A DNA stretch of 64,000 nucleotides, from NCBI GenBank assembly GCA_035631875.1, contig DASQHX010000006.1:43898-107897 (forward strand). Direction: 5' to 3'. A program made the translations under genes and the position numbers. Below are positions 33,551-42,246 of the stretch, one piece after another (position 1 is the stretch's first letter; each line of letters opens with the position of its first letter). The notes under the pieces were generated by a model that saw only the letters and a list, made by a program, of their open reading frames with translations, was not told the origin of the DNA and did no database searches. The DNA is from Nitrosopumilaceae archaeon (GTDB taxonomy: Archaea; Thermoproteota; Nitrososphaeria; Nitrososphaerales; Nitrosopumilaceae).

Positions 33551-33988
33551 ATGGCTTTTGAAACTATTTTACATGATCTGAATTTTGAGATTATCCTACG
33601 TTTACTTGTTGCAATAGGGTTGGGTGCAGTCATTGGTTTTGAACGTGAGCTAAAGAATAGACCGGCTGGTCTCCGTACTCATATGTTAGTCTGTCTAGGA
33701 TCTGCAATATTTACTACCATAGGGCTTGGTCTTGAACCTAATACTTCCAGAATTGCTGAGGCAATTGTAACAGGTATCGGCTTCTTAGGTGCAGGTGCAA
33801 TAATTGCAAGTGGTGGCCAAGTCAGAGGAATAACAAGTGCGGCTACTCTTTGGGTGGTTGCATCTGTTGGACTTGTTGTAGGTGTTGGACAGTATCCAAT
33901 TGCTATAATAATTACTGGGTTAATTTTCGGTATATTACAGATTGATCGAATAAAGCGATTCTCTCAAAGAGGTATGTATGATCAGTAG
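33551..33988 (+). CDS. MgtC/SapB-family membrane protein
   Basis: The ATG at 33551 (MAFETIL) starts the family-like region; an upstream in-frame ATG at 33512 overlaps the PRTase gene. The 145-residue product has four TM helices and the MgtC signature: GAVIGFERELKNRPAGLRTH, LGSAIFTTIG and GFLGAGAI. MgtC proteins act in magnesium homeostasis and inhibit F-type ATP synthase in bacteria. It probably ends the operon begun at 32027. Confidence 0.9.
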   Translation: MAFETILHDLNFEIILRLLVAIGLGAVIGFERELKNRPAGLRTHMLVCLGSAIFTTIGLGLEPNTSRIAEAIVTGIGFLGAGAIIASGGQVRGITSAATLWVVASVGLVVGVGQYPIAIIITGLIFGILQIDRIKRFSQRGMYDQ

Positions 33989-34054
33989 TGTTATCATGTA
34001 CATCAAATGTATAAAATTTGTAGAACTAGTATCTGACTTAATACACAGCAGATA

Positions 34055-35350
34055 TTGAAATTAAGATTATTGAAAATCAAATCATTTTTCAAATTTCTAG
34101 GGCCCGGCCTGATAACGGGAGCGGCTGATGATGATCCATCAGGGATAGCGACATATTCTCAAGCGGGAGCACAGTTTGGTCTTGGAACTCTATGGCTTGC
34201 ATTATTTCAATTACCAATGATGATAGCAGTTCAAGAAATGTGTGCTAGAATTGGACTAGTCACAGGAAGTGGTCTTGCTGGAATAATTAAGAAAAGATAT
34301 TCTAAAAAAACAGTTTATCCAATCATCAGTCTTCTTCTTATTGCAAATACGATAAACATTGGTGCAGATATTGGTGCAATGTCAGCATCAGTAAAACTTG
34401 TTTTGCCTCAATTACCGATAGTTGCTGTAACTGTTCTTTTTACTGCACTTATTATTTGTGCAGAAATTTTTATTCCATATAGAAAATATGTGACCATACT
34501 CAAGTATCTGACTTTGAGTTTACTTGCCTATATGATTACGGCAATCATTGTTGGAGAGAATTGGACTACGATATTAATTGCAAGTATAGTTCCACATTTT
34601 GAATTTACTCCTGCTTTTGTAATGATATTTGTTGCAATCTTTGGTACTACAATATCCCCGTATCTGTTTTTTTGGCAAACCTCTGAAGAAGCTGAAGAAG
34701 ACGTTGCAAAAAATAAGATAAAAGACATTGGAGAGGGCAAACCAAAAATTCGAAAAAAGGAGATCATGATAATGAGAAAAGATGTTGCAGTCGGCATGGC
34801 ATTTTCTCAGGCAATCATGTGGTTTATTATAATGACCACTTCAGGAACACTTCATGTTAATGGTTTGACCGATATAGCTACGGCAGATCAGGCCGCAAAA
34901 GCACTAGAGCCTCTAGTGAAAACATTTCCTCATGCAGGGGAACTGGCAAAAACCATCTTTGCAATAGGAATCATTGGAACTGGATTGCTTGCAATACCTG
35001 TACTGGCAGGCTCATCAGCATATGCATTATCGGAAGAGTTTGGGTGGAAACAGGGCTTGAGTAAAAAACTCAAACAAGCAAAGGGATTTTACTTGATTAT
35101 AGCGGCATCCACCATAATAGGACTCTGGATAAATTTTACTAATATTGATCCAATTAAAGCTCTCATCTATGCAGCTGTAATTAATGGAATTATTGCTGTT
35201 CCACTTCTTATAGCAATTATGAAAATTGGCAATGATAAAAAAATTCTTGAGGGCAGAATTAATGGAAAAATATCTAACATTGTGGGTTGGATTACTGTTT
35301 TAGTTATGGGGTTCTCAGTTGCAATCATGTTTCTGACTTGGATAAAATGA
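34055..35350 (+). CDS. Nramp-related divalent metal transporter
   Basis: This 431-residue protein has about 11 TM helices. It has GPGLITGAADDDPSGIATYSQ in TM1, where Nramp proteins have DPGN, and TSGTLH in the helix that would carry the metal-binding MPH. Lack of MPH points to the Nramp-related branch that accepts Mg2+ or other ions rather than Mn/Fe. A cytosolic loop (about 205-240) is rich in Lys and Glu. It lies next to a P-type metal ATPase. Confidence 0.85.
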   Translation: MKLRLLKIKSFFKFLGPGLITGAADDDPSGIATYSQAGAQFGLGTLWLALFQLPMMIAVQEMCARIGLVTGSGLAGIIKKRYSKKTVYPIISLLLIANTINIGADIGAMSASVKLVLPQLPIVAVTVLFTALIICAEIFIPYRKYVTILKYLTLSLLAYMITAIIVGENWTTILIASIVPHFEFTPAFVMIFVAIFGTTISPYLFFWQTSEEAEEDVAKNKIKDIGEGKPKIRKKEIMIMRKDVAVGMAFSQAIMWFIIMTTSGTLHVNGLTDIATADQAAKALEPLVKTFPHAGELAKTIFAIGIIGTGLLAIPVLAGSSAYALSEEFGWKQGLSKKLKQAKGFYLIIAASTIIGLWINFTNIDPIKALIYAAVINGIIAVPLLIAIMKIGNDKKILEGRINGKISNIVGWITVLVMGFSVAIMFLTWIK

Positions 35351-35376
35351 ATTTGTGGAAATAAAGATTACAAACA

Positions 35377-37254
35377 TTACCTTGCACGTAATGCATTTAA
35401 AATGACACCAATATCAAGTGCTTCTTGGAGTAGTGCGCCTATTGCTGGCGGTATATACCCGAGACTCGCTATTGCCATAAAAACAAAGCTTACTCCTAAC
35501 CCAATAAAGATACTCTGTTTTGCAACACGTAATGTTTTTTGACCAATCTCTATTGTGGTAGACACTTTTGAAATGTCATCAACTAACAGTACGACATCTG
35601 CAGCTTCTGCTGATATTGCAGTACCATGGGCACCCATGGCAACTCCTACTGTAGATGCGGCTAAGGCGGGAGCATCGTTAATACCATCTCCGACCATTAC
35701 CACATTTTCAAACTCTTGCTTCAGTTTTTTTACAGCTAATACTTTTTGTTCAGGCAGTAGATTAGCTTCGATATTTGTTATACCAGCTTGCTTAGCAATA
35801 CTTTTTGCATTATCTCGATTGTCACCTGTTAACATGATGGTCTGTTTGACTCCAAGTTCATTGAGATATTTGATCATGGTATTAACATCGGGACGTATCT
35901 TGTCTTCAAACACAATTACACCAGCAGGTTTGTTGTTAATGCCTACAAACGCCAACATCTTTCCTTCTGAGTTGATTTGTCTTTTTACCTCTTGAATATA
36001 TTTGGCAAATCCCGAATCTGTGAAATTTTCAAAAACACTCTGAGAACCAATCACTATGTGCTCGCCTTCAACATCTCCACTCACTCCAGCTCCTGATAAC
36101 TCGTGAAAGTTTGTTGGAATTGACAGTTTTCCAAACCTCTCTTGTCCTTTTTTTACTAATACGCTAGCTGCTGGGTGTGAAGATAACTGCTCTACGCTTG
36201 CAGCCTTACGCAAAAGATCATCAGAATTGATATTATTTGTTGATATGACTTTCTCTACTGTTGGAATCCCAAATGTGATGGTTCCTGTTTTATCAAAAAC
36301 TACCGCCTGGGTTTTTCCAACTTGCTCAATAGCTGCTCCTGTTTTGATGATTATGTTAGATTTTGCGGCTTTATTTATTCCACTTATGATGGCAACAGGT
36401 GTTGCAAATATTAGTGGACAGGGAGTTGCAACAACAAGTACTGCAAGTATGGTCTCCACATTGTTTGTTAATAACCATCCAAGCAAGCTGATGCAAATTG
36501 TCATGGGAGTAAACCACACCGCATAACGGTCTGCAAGTCTTTGAATCGGTGCTTTTTCTTGTTGAGCCTTTCTGACAAGCTGCACTATTTTTGCATATTG
36601 GCTTTCACCACTAATTTTATTGGCTCTCATTTCAAATGCATCTCCAACGTTTATTGTTCCACTAAATACATATTCGCCCATTTTTTTTATTTTGGGCAGA
36701 GGCTCTCCTGTGAGAGATGATTCATCTACTTCAGCTTGTTCATAAATTATTTCACCATCTACTGGAATAAGATCCCCCGGTCGTACCAAAAGTAAATCTC
36801 CGACTCTGACATCTGCTACATTGATTTCTTCCAAGTCATGATCTTTTTTTCTATGCGCCAACCGCGGTGAATGTGCAAGAAGTGCATCAAGGGAGGAAGA
36901 CGCTCTCTTGAATGCGTGATCCTCTAAAGCTTTCCCACCAGACTGCATAAGAACAATTACTAAACCTGGAAATGCATTATTCATCAATATTGCAGCAATT
37001 ATAGCTAAAAGTGCTACAATATCTGATGCAAAATGACGGTGAAGCATATCTCGTATGGTCTGCCAAATAATAGGTGCCCCGCCAACAACTAATGTAACAA
37101 ACCAAACCCAGTGGCCTAATTCTTGTTGATTTGGGGTCCAATGAAATATGCCACCTACAAATAAACCAACTATGGCAAAAACAGGTATTGGATAATTTTT
37201 TACAAACACTGTGATTCTATTATGTTTATGAATATCATGATTGTTTATCATCAC
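35377..37254 (-). CDS. P1B-type heavy-metal transporting ATPase
   Basis: This 625-residue protein lacks the usual N-terminal HMA domain and starts with a His-rich MMINNHDIHKHN. Landmarks are LTGEP (181-185), TPCPL (277-281) in the metal-transport helix, DKTGT (phosphorylated Asp321), HP (360-361), TGDNRDNAK and GDGINDAPAL. TPC replaces CPC, so specificity is probably not classical Cu+ or Zn2+. A palindrome and TATA-like TTATAAATTTTT lie upstream. Confidence 0.92.
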   Translation of the reverse strand: MMINNHDIHKHNRITVFVKNYPIPVFAIVGLFVGGIFHWTPNQQELGHWVWFVTLVVGGAPIIWQTIRDMLHRHFASDIVALLAIIAAILMNNAFPGLVIVLMQSGGKALEDHAFKRASSSLDALLAHSPRLAHRKKDHDLEEINVADVRVGDLLLVRPGDLIPVDGEIIYEQAEVDESSLTGEPLPKIKKMGEYVFSGTINVGDAFEMRANKISGESQYAKIVQLVRKAQQEKAPIQRLADRYAVWFTPMTICISLLGWLLTNNVETILAVLVVATPCPLIFATPVAIISGINKAAKSNIIIKTGAAIEQVGKTQAVVFDKTGTITFGIPTVEKVISTNNINSDDLLRKAASVEQLSSHPAASVLVKKGQERFGKLSIPTNFHELSGAGVSGDVEGEHIVIGSQSVFENFTDSGFAKYIQEVKRQINSEGKMLAFVGINNKPAGVIVFEDKIRPDVNTMIKYLNELGVKQTIMLTGDNRDNAKSIAKQAGITNIEANLLPEQKVLAVKKLKQEFENVVMVGDGINDAPALAASTVGVAMGAHGTAISAEAADVVLLVDDISKVSTTIEIGQKTLRVAKQSIFIGLGVSFVFMAIASLGYIPPAIGALLQEALDIGVILNALRAR

Positions 37255-37291
37255 TTAATTTATTTTTTTAAAAAATTTATAACAATATGCT

Positions 37292-37311
37292 CAGTATCAG
37301 AATTGATAACT
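37292..37311. promoter_or_regulatory. Operator CAGTATCA-N4-TGATAACT
   Basis: CAGTATCA-GAAT-TGATAACT lies upstream (minus strand) of the TATA element of the P-type ATPase gene. It is the most distal operator of the set. Confidence 0.55.
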
Positions 37312-37329
37312 ACTATTGAGAAATATTAT

Positions 37330-37350
37330 ACTAAACTAACTGAACAATTC
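37330..37350. repeat. 21-bp dispersed repeat, copy 2
   Basis: This is identical to 2217-2237 and is followed by TACAGGATTCA at about 37364-37374. It lies in the divergent gap before the secreted protein at 37439. Confidence 0.6.
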
Positions 37351-37438
37351 TTCTAGTGAGTATACAGGATTCAGACCTACAAACCAGAACAAAGCTACGC
37401 CAATTTTTTAAGTGATACCAGTACCATACACATCAGTC

Positions 37439-38128
37439 ATGAGGATTGTATATTTTTCAATAATGGTAATTCTTGGTGCAAGTATTGTTCTTGTTAACAA
37501 TAATGTCTTTGCCCAATCATCTGGAACAGAGCCAATTAAGGAGGATATAGAGAAATCCCAAAAGACTGTAGTTATAGAGCCATTATTCACTCAGGCAGCT
37601 TATGCCCAGCCTGGATTTTACAACTATTATACCAACCAATGTTCAAGATGCTTGACAATTCATCTTCCATACAACTTTGTAGGATCATTTGTTTCAAGTG
37701 GAAAGGCAGATTCTGTATTAAAACAAAGCTATGATTTTGTAACAGATCTTGACGTAGATAAAAATCCAAAGATATTGAAAAAATACGACAAGGTGATAGT
37801 ACTGCACAATGAATATGTCACCATAAAAGAATTCGATGCCATCACAAACCATCCTCATGTTATTTACCTGTATCCTAATGCCTTGTATGCCCAAGTCTCA
37901 GTTGATTATAACAAACACACCCTTCTCCTAATTAGAGGACATGGTTATCCACACCCGCACATTTCAAATGGTTTTAACTGGAAATTTGATAATTCAAAAT
38001 TGGAATATGATACAAATTGTCAAAACTGGAGTTTCCATAAAATTAACAACGGCATGATGCTTAACTGTTATCCTGAAAAAATAATAAAATCTGATGAATC
38101 AATTATGGATGCAATAGAAAGCTTCTAA
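37439..38128 (+). CDS. Secreted protein of unknown function
   Basis: The ATG at 37439 begins a signal peptide (MRIVYFSIMVILG... ending NNVFAQ). The mature part of about 205 residues has CSRC near residue 70, LDVDKNPKILKKYDKVIVLHNEYV, and YPHPHIS. It resembles no family I know; the LHNEYVT and FDAITNHPHVIYLYPNAL segments suggest an alpha/beta fold. It lies 13 bp upstream of another secreted protein, so they are probably co-expressed. Confidence 0.65.
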   Translation: MRIVYFSIMVILGASIVLVNNNVFAQSSGTEPIKEDIEKSQKTVVIEPLFTQAAYAQPGFYNYYTNQCSRCLTIHLPYNFVGSFVSSGKADSVLKQSYDFVTDLDVDKNPKILKKYDKVIVLHNEYVTIKEFDAITNHPHVIYLYPNALYAQVSVDYNKHTLLLIRGHGYPHPHISNGFNWKFDNSKLEYDTNCQNWSFHKINNGMMLNCYPEKIIKSDESIMDAIESF

Positions 38129-38141
38129 AATTATAGATAAG

Positions 38142-39884
38142 ATGAAAGCTCTACATTATTCCATAATTGTAATTCTTGTAACAAGTTTACTATTTTCCGG
38201 AACGTCTTTGTCTATTTGGGCAGATATCAACATGGTTCCTTCAAAAGCCAACGAAAATTTTCAGCTCAAGATTAACCAAACAGCATATCTCAAATCAGAA
38301 AACCTCAAGATAACACTTCTAAACATACAAGACTCTAGATGTCCTTCTGGTGTAGTCTGTGTGTGGGAGGGAGTAGCAAAGGCCTGGGTTAACATACTGT
38401 ATGATAATCAAAATCTAGGAAATTTCAATTTGACAAGCAAAAATTCTCAAAGTGGGCTGGGAGTGTTGCAATTCAAGAACCATGCACTTGAACTAGTTGA
38501 TGTTGAGCCATATCCACAAAAAGGGCATAACATTGCGCTCTCAAATTATTCTGTAACCTTTATGGTTACAAATAGCATGTTGTCTCCACTACAACAATTC
38601 AAATCAGGAATTGCGGCAAATGATATAAAATGTGACAATAATTTTCAACTTGTAATAAAATCAGAAGATGGTTCTCCTGCTTGTGTAAAAGCACAAACAG
38701 CACAGAAATTTGTAGAGCGTGGATGGGGATGGGCAATGCAATCGACAGATTCCATCAAACCATTACAACCAAACAAGATCCCAGGCTTGGAAAATGATAC
38801 AGGACTAGTTACCTTGGGAAATCAGACCTATTATTTTGAAACACCAAACTATACCAATACTGCTTATTCTAATCCAATGCAAGTTTCATTTCATGATGTG
38901 GTATTTACCTTGTTTCCACCAGGATTTCGTGGAGGACTGCCAACTAGTGTTGGTTGTGGAAACGTTGCTGTAGGTCAATTAATAACCGGTAGTGGTAGCT
39001 ACTATTGGAATAATGCCAAGTTTTCAGATGGCACTCATGAATTATTACACATCTTTGCAGATTCTCCACCATGTCCTGAAAATCCCACACCAACTTATTT
39101 TAGCAATCATACAAATCCGCAGGCAGGTTTGACATTTTATGATGGAAAAATGAAATTACTAGTAAGTGAGAACAATCCAAAACTTTCATTCATGAACATC
39201 AAGGTTTTCAGTTCGTATACTCCTAGCTCTTTGGTAGACCATTTCCTTACTGGCAATCTTTATTCTACTGCAGGACCAATACAAAATGGCAACATAACCA
39301 TAACAGTAAATGGACTAGTCATGGGCACAGCAGAAACTTATCCAAACGGTTGCTTCCAATTTAACAACTGGAATGACAGCAAATTGGCAGATCAAATAAA
39401 CAAATCACGCTCTCTTGGAATGTCTTCAGCTGAGTTAACCTTTCAAACGCAGTATTTTGGTGACAGTAATCATAATCCTGTAAATGCGTCTGCAGGATCC
39501 TATCTTGGATTTTATGCGGTTCCACTTGCTCCTTCACAGTATAACACAAGTCTTTCTCCGTCATCTGAAATCAATATCACACAAGGAAACTTTACACAGT
39601 TTCATGTTACAGTAAAACCATTTTCCAAATACTGGGAAGTACAACATATGAAATTGAATCTTCAGCGTACGCCATGCGGTCTTTCATATCACATATCACC
39701 TGTAGACAACAATGATTCTGTATTGGTAAACAATACGGCTAGTTTTGATGTGGTTTTGAATACGACTAGTTATACGCCATCAGGAAAATATTGGATATCT
39801 ATAGATCAAGATGTGTCTGGAATTAGCGAACCAAACATTGGTGCTGAAGTTGGAGCATTTGATTTGAATGTTTTAAAAAAATGA
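38142..39884 (+). CDS. Large secreted multidomain protein
   Basis: This 580-residue protein has a signal peptide (about 1-28). Next is a beta domain with a disulphide-like CPSGVVCVWEG (about 65), then a linker with VIKSEDGSPACVKAQTAQKF and ERGWGW, a module seen in many thaumarchaeal exported proteins. Two or three Ig-like beta domains follow. No C-terminal TM is seen, so it is secreted or attached through partners. It probably forms an operon with the gene at 37439. Confidence 0.7.
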   Translation: MKALHYSIIVILVTSLLFSGTSLSIWADINMVPSKANENFQLKINQTAYLKSENLKITLLNIQDSRCPSGVVCVWEGVAKAWVNILYDNQNLGNFNLTSKNSQSGLGVLQFKNHALELVDVEPYPQKGHNIALSNYSVTFMVTNSMLSPLQQFKSGIAANDIKCDNNFQLVIKSEDGSPACVKAQTAQKFVERGWGWAMQSTDSIKPLQPNKIPGLENDTGLVTLGNQTYYFETPNYTNTAYSNPMQVSFHDVVFTLFPPGFRGGLPTSVGCGNVAVGQLITGSGSYYWNNAKFSDGTHELLHIFADSPPCPENPTPTYFSNHTNPQAGLTFYDGKMKLLVSENNPKLSFMNIKVFSSYTPSSLVDHFLTGNLYSTAGPIQNGNITITVNGLVMGTAETYPNGCFQFNNWNDSKLADQINKSRSLGMSSAELTFQTQYFGDSNHNPVNASAGSYLGFYAVPLAPSQYNTSLSPSSEINITQGNFTQFHVTVKPFSKYWEVQHMKLNLQRTPCGLSYHISPVDNNDSVLVNNTASFDVVLNTTSYTPSGKYWISIDQDVSGISEPNIGAEVGAFDLNVLKK

Positions 39885-39919
39885 GTTGTTAGAAAATGAA
39901 AACTCTACAAATATGATTA

Positions 39920-40148
39920 TCAAGCATAGTCCAATATCTTTCCTGTGTTTAGATCAATTCGTACTTTTTTTACATCATTCTTTGATAGTCCGACTATTGC
40001 CGTAACAAGCCATATCTCACCTTCTAAAACGGCATTTATGTTCAATATTGAATGATGCTGTTCTAGAAATTTTCTTGCAATTTCTATTGATTTACGGTTA
40101 TCAATCTTGGCAGATTTTCCAATCCAGCTGATTCTTCTTCACCTGCAT
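39920..40148 (-). pseudogene. Frameshifted PepSY-like small gene
   Basis: Starting at the ATG at 40148, the frame reads MQVKK and then stops after 15 codons. Skipping one A of the GAAGAAGAAT run gives a continuous product of about 75 residues: ISWIGKSAKIDNRKS, FLEQHHSIL, EGEIWLVTAIVG, VKKVRIDLNTGKIL. The end has the strand pattern and xTGKIL motif of PepSY-type domains. The ATG is 3 bp after the previous stop. A single-base insertion, real or by sequencing error, breaks it. Confidence 0.65.
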
Positions 40149-40151
40149 CTC

Positions 40152-40394
40152 TCATGCCATTATAGCATACGTGTTTTCTATCATAGAATGCCTTGTCTGA
40201 TATACATCAAGATGCACATGGCACTGGTGTAACATCAGATCAGATCTGAGACCGCACTGTACACAGATGTGTTGCATGGCTTGCTTGCATATCGCACATA
40301 GTGAGTATTTTGCAAGATCTCCTCCGCATCGCCTACATGATTCATTTGACAAATTCCACTGTTGCACATTTTTTATCTGAGATAATTCTCTCAT
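40152..40394 (-). CDS. Small multi-Cys zinc-finger protein
   Basis: This 80-residue protein has four CxxC-like groups: CRRCGG, CAICK, CVQCG and HQCHVH, enough for two zinc sites. It was probably followed in the same transcript by the broken gene at 39920-40148. Similar proteins are adaptor or RNA-binding modules; no specific function can be given. Confidence 0.6.
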   Translation of the reverse strand: MRELSQIKNVQQWNLSNESCRRCGGDLAKYSLCAICKQAMQHICVQCGLRSDLMLHQCHVHLDVYQTRHSMIENTYAIMA

Positions 40395-40579
40395 TTCAAT
40401 TTGTTCTGGTATGATGATTATTAAGTGACACTCACTGTAGCAATATGTTGGATTACTAGCTAGAAATATTCTATAAGATCAATTCATATTAGAAATTCTA
40501 CAACAATTTTTTAAGTTCGAATTATAAAATAATAGCAAAATTTGAAAACTTTTCATCTTTTCAACAACAGGAGAAAAAA

Positions 40580-40858
40580 TTGTCGGAAGAATATTATGTA
40601 AAAATAGTTTTAGGCAAATGGTTTGATCCACGTCTCAAAAAAGTAATGGGTGTCTATGCGCTTACTCATGAAATGACACAAGGACCTCCCAGAGAAAAAA
40701 TACTGACCATGGAACTTTTGCAAGATTTTCCAGATGCTGGACGTTTTAATTACTATGATGAGCAAAAAGAAGAATATGTAGAAGGAATGACTGTATATCC
40801 TGAAATAAAGATTGGAAGTGAAAATACAAGAAAGGTCACTAATGACTCTCAATGGTGA
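40580..40858 (+). CDS. Hypothetical acidic protein
   Basis: This 92-residue protein starts with TTG, after TATA-like TTTTTTAAGTTCG further upstream. It begins MSEEYYVKIVLGKWFDPRL and contains YALTHEMTQGPPREK. It is soluble and has no Cys. I recognise no family. The nearby palindromic CTAGCTAG segment (about 40456) is similar to that at 41558. Confidence 0.5.
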   Translation: MSEEYYVKIVLGKWFDPRLKKVMGVYALTHEMTQGPPREKILTMELLQDFPDAGRFNYYDEQKEEYVEGMTVYPEIKIGSENTRKVTNDSQW

Positions 40859-40950
40859 AAAATTATCTCAAAACAATAACTGGATCATTCAGGACTTGAA
40901 CTTATGCTGAAAACTAGAATATGGAACCATCTTCCCTCAAGTTCTAATAC

Positions 40951-41115
40951 TTGGATTTGCCAAAATCAAATGACTTGGTATTAGAGGGAATTAAGAAAGA
41001 TACACTACGTGTATGTGGATTCTGTGGAGTTGTTTATTCGATAAACGTACCAGAACACAGCGGCAGATGCCCTAATTGTAAAAGCAGGATTCAAAAAATT
41101 ATTCTAGATAGCTGA
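40951..41115 (+). CDS. Rubredoxin-like zinc-ribbon micro-protein
   Basis: This 54-residue protein has CGFCG (about 24-28) and CPNCK (about 44-48), i.e. Cx2C-x16-Cx2C. The frame is closed by TAA just before the TTG at 40951, which fixes the start if TTG is used. Such ribbons are common in archaeal transcription and ribosome-associated factors; function unknown. Confidence 0.55.
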   Translation: MDLPKSNDLVLEGIKKDTLRVCGFCGVVYSINVPEHSGRCPNCKSRIQKIILDS

Positions 41116-41180
41116 AAACCCCAAAACCTTACATCTAGAATTTATCATTGTTTCCTCAATTTTCTGAAATGCCATACTAT

Positions 41181-41513
41181 TCAATACCTTATCTTTATTT
41201 CCTTGATATACTCAAGGAACTTTTGAAATTCTTTAAAGAACACTATACCTTTTTCAGTGATTGTAAAAATATGTTTTCCTTCTTTTCTAATAGATCTTAT
41301 CATGCTTGCATCAATTAATTTCTGACAATTGTTCATGGTTGTGCCGTATGACAGATTTGCTTTTTGTGATATCTTAGATACTAGTATACCATCAATACCT
41401 GCATCCATGCAAATTTGCAGAATATCTGCCGATATGCCAAATGTGGATCTATGTTGATGTTTTAGGTTTGGTTTGCTTGTGGATAGTTGATCCAAAGTAT
41501 TTGTTAAAGTCAA
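41181..41513 (-). CDS. Winged-helix transcriptional regulator
   Basis: This 110-residue protein starts with TTG. Its core (about 28-95) is a winged helix: ADILQICMDAGIDGI, LVSKISQKANLSYGTTMNNCQKL (recognition helix NLSYGTTMNN) and KHIFTITEKGIVFF as wing and last helix. It is typical of archaeal F-112/PhoU-type small regulators. The palindrome TTCTAGCTAGAA lies upstream, so autoregulation is possible. Confidence 0.8.
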   Translation of the reverse strand: MTLTNTLDQLSTSKPNLKHQHRSTFGISADILQICMDAGIDGILVSKISQKANLSYGTTMNNCQKLIDASMIRSIRKEGKHIFTITEKGIVFFKEFQKFLEYIKEIKIRY

Positions 41514-41557
41514 AGAATTTTTTTAACCATATCTTTCTATTATATGTAATCGAAAAA

Positions 41558-41569
41558 TTCTAGCTAGAA
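41558..41569. promoter_or_regulatory. Palindrome TTCTAGCTAGAA between divergent genes
   Basis: A perfect 12-bp palindrome, flanked by AAAA and AATTTT, lies between the regulator 41181-41513(-) and the zinc protein 41655(+). A related CTAGCTAGAAAT occurs at about 40457-40468 before the gene at 40580. It may be the binding site of the adjacent winged-helix protein. Confidence 0.45.
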
Positions 41570-41654
41570 ATTTTAGGATAGTTCGATTATGAAGATCAAT
41601 TCAGTTTATGAATTCTACGTCAACTTTTTAAGAAAGACATTCACGCATTTTTTC

Positions 41655-41816
41655 ATGGATCAAAGATTAACCTGTGGAAACCATTCTGATGAAGAGCTAG
41701 TTCTTGATCAAATAGGATGGAATAACTTTATCTGTCCAAAATGTGGAAATGATTACTCCATTGGAAGAAAGGTAGTAATGCTTGATCCAAAACCTGCCCA
41801 AAGATCAAACAAATAA
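41655..41816 (+). CDS. Small zinc-ribbon protein
   Basis: The frame is open from 41589, but ATG 41655 lies about 25 nt after TATA-like CTTTTTAAGAAAG and starts a well-formed domain. The 53-residue product contains LTCGNH and FICPKCGNDYS, three Cys and one His that could bind one zinc. Function unknown. Confidence 0.55.
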   Translation: MDQRLTCGNHSDEELVLDQIGWNNFICPKCGNDYSIGRKVVMLDPKPAQRSNK

Positions 41817-41865
41817 CAGACGTAACTCTCAATTTATTCCAGTATTTGTCAGGATTTAGCTGGTC

Positions 41866-42126
41866 TTATGCAGCTTCTACCAATTCGTTTAATCTTAGAA
41901 CGTTTGTTAAACGAACCTTGTCATTATGGCGAATCTCTCCAATTACTTTATCGAGGTCTTCCATATCAGGAGATGTTACCTTTGCAATAAAGTCATAATG
42001 GCCTACAGTAGGTTGGATCTCACGTATTGTATCTTTTCGATTAAGCTTGCTCATTATCTTTCCTTCAGCACCTTCTTCACACCTTATGAGAACAAACGCA
42101 GTTGGCAAGACTTGATCATCTCTCAT
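41866..42126 (-). CDS. Stand-alone Lrp/AsnC ligand-binding (RAM) domain protein
   Basis: I start at MRDDQVLPTAF (42126) because RAM domains begin about there; the longer frame to 42174 adds a basic stretch. The 86-residue domain shows FVLIRCEEGAEG, PTVGHYDFIAKV and the final LTNVLRL. It has no DNA-binding helix. Stand-alone RAM proteins bind amino acids or modulate Lrp factors. Two others lie at 56654 and 57026. Confidence 0.85.
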   Translation of the reverse strand: MRDDQVLPTAFVLIRCEEGAEGKIMSKLNRKDTIREIQPTVGHYDFIAKVTSPDMEDLDKVIGEIRHNDKVRLTNVLRLNELVEAA

Positions 42127-42246
42127 ACCAACTAATAAGACGCGCTCACTGCAGGAGTAAGTAACAATTCTCACTAGAATTCTTTGAATACCATTTACAG
42201 AAGAAATCTAAGTAATCTCTAAAAACTCAGCAAACTGAAAATTAAT

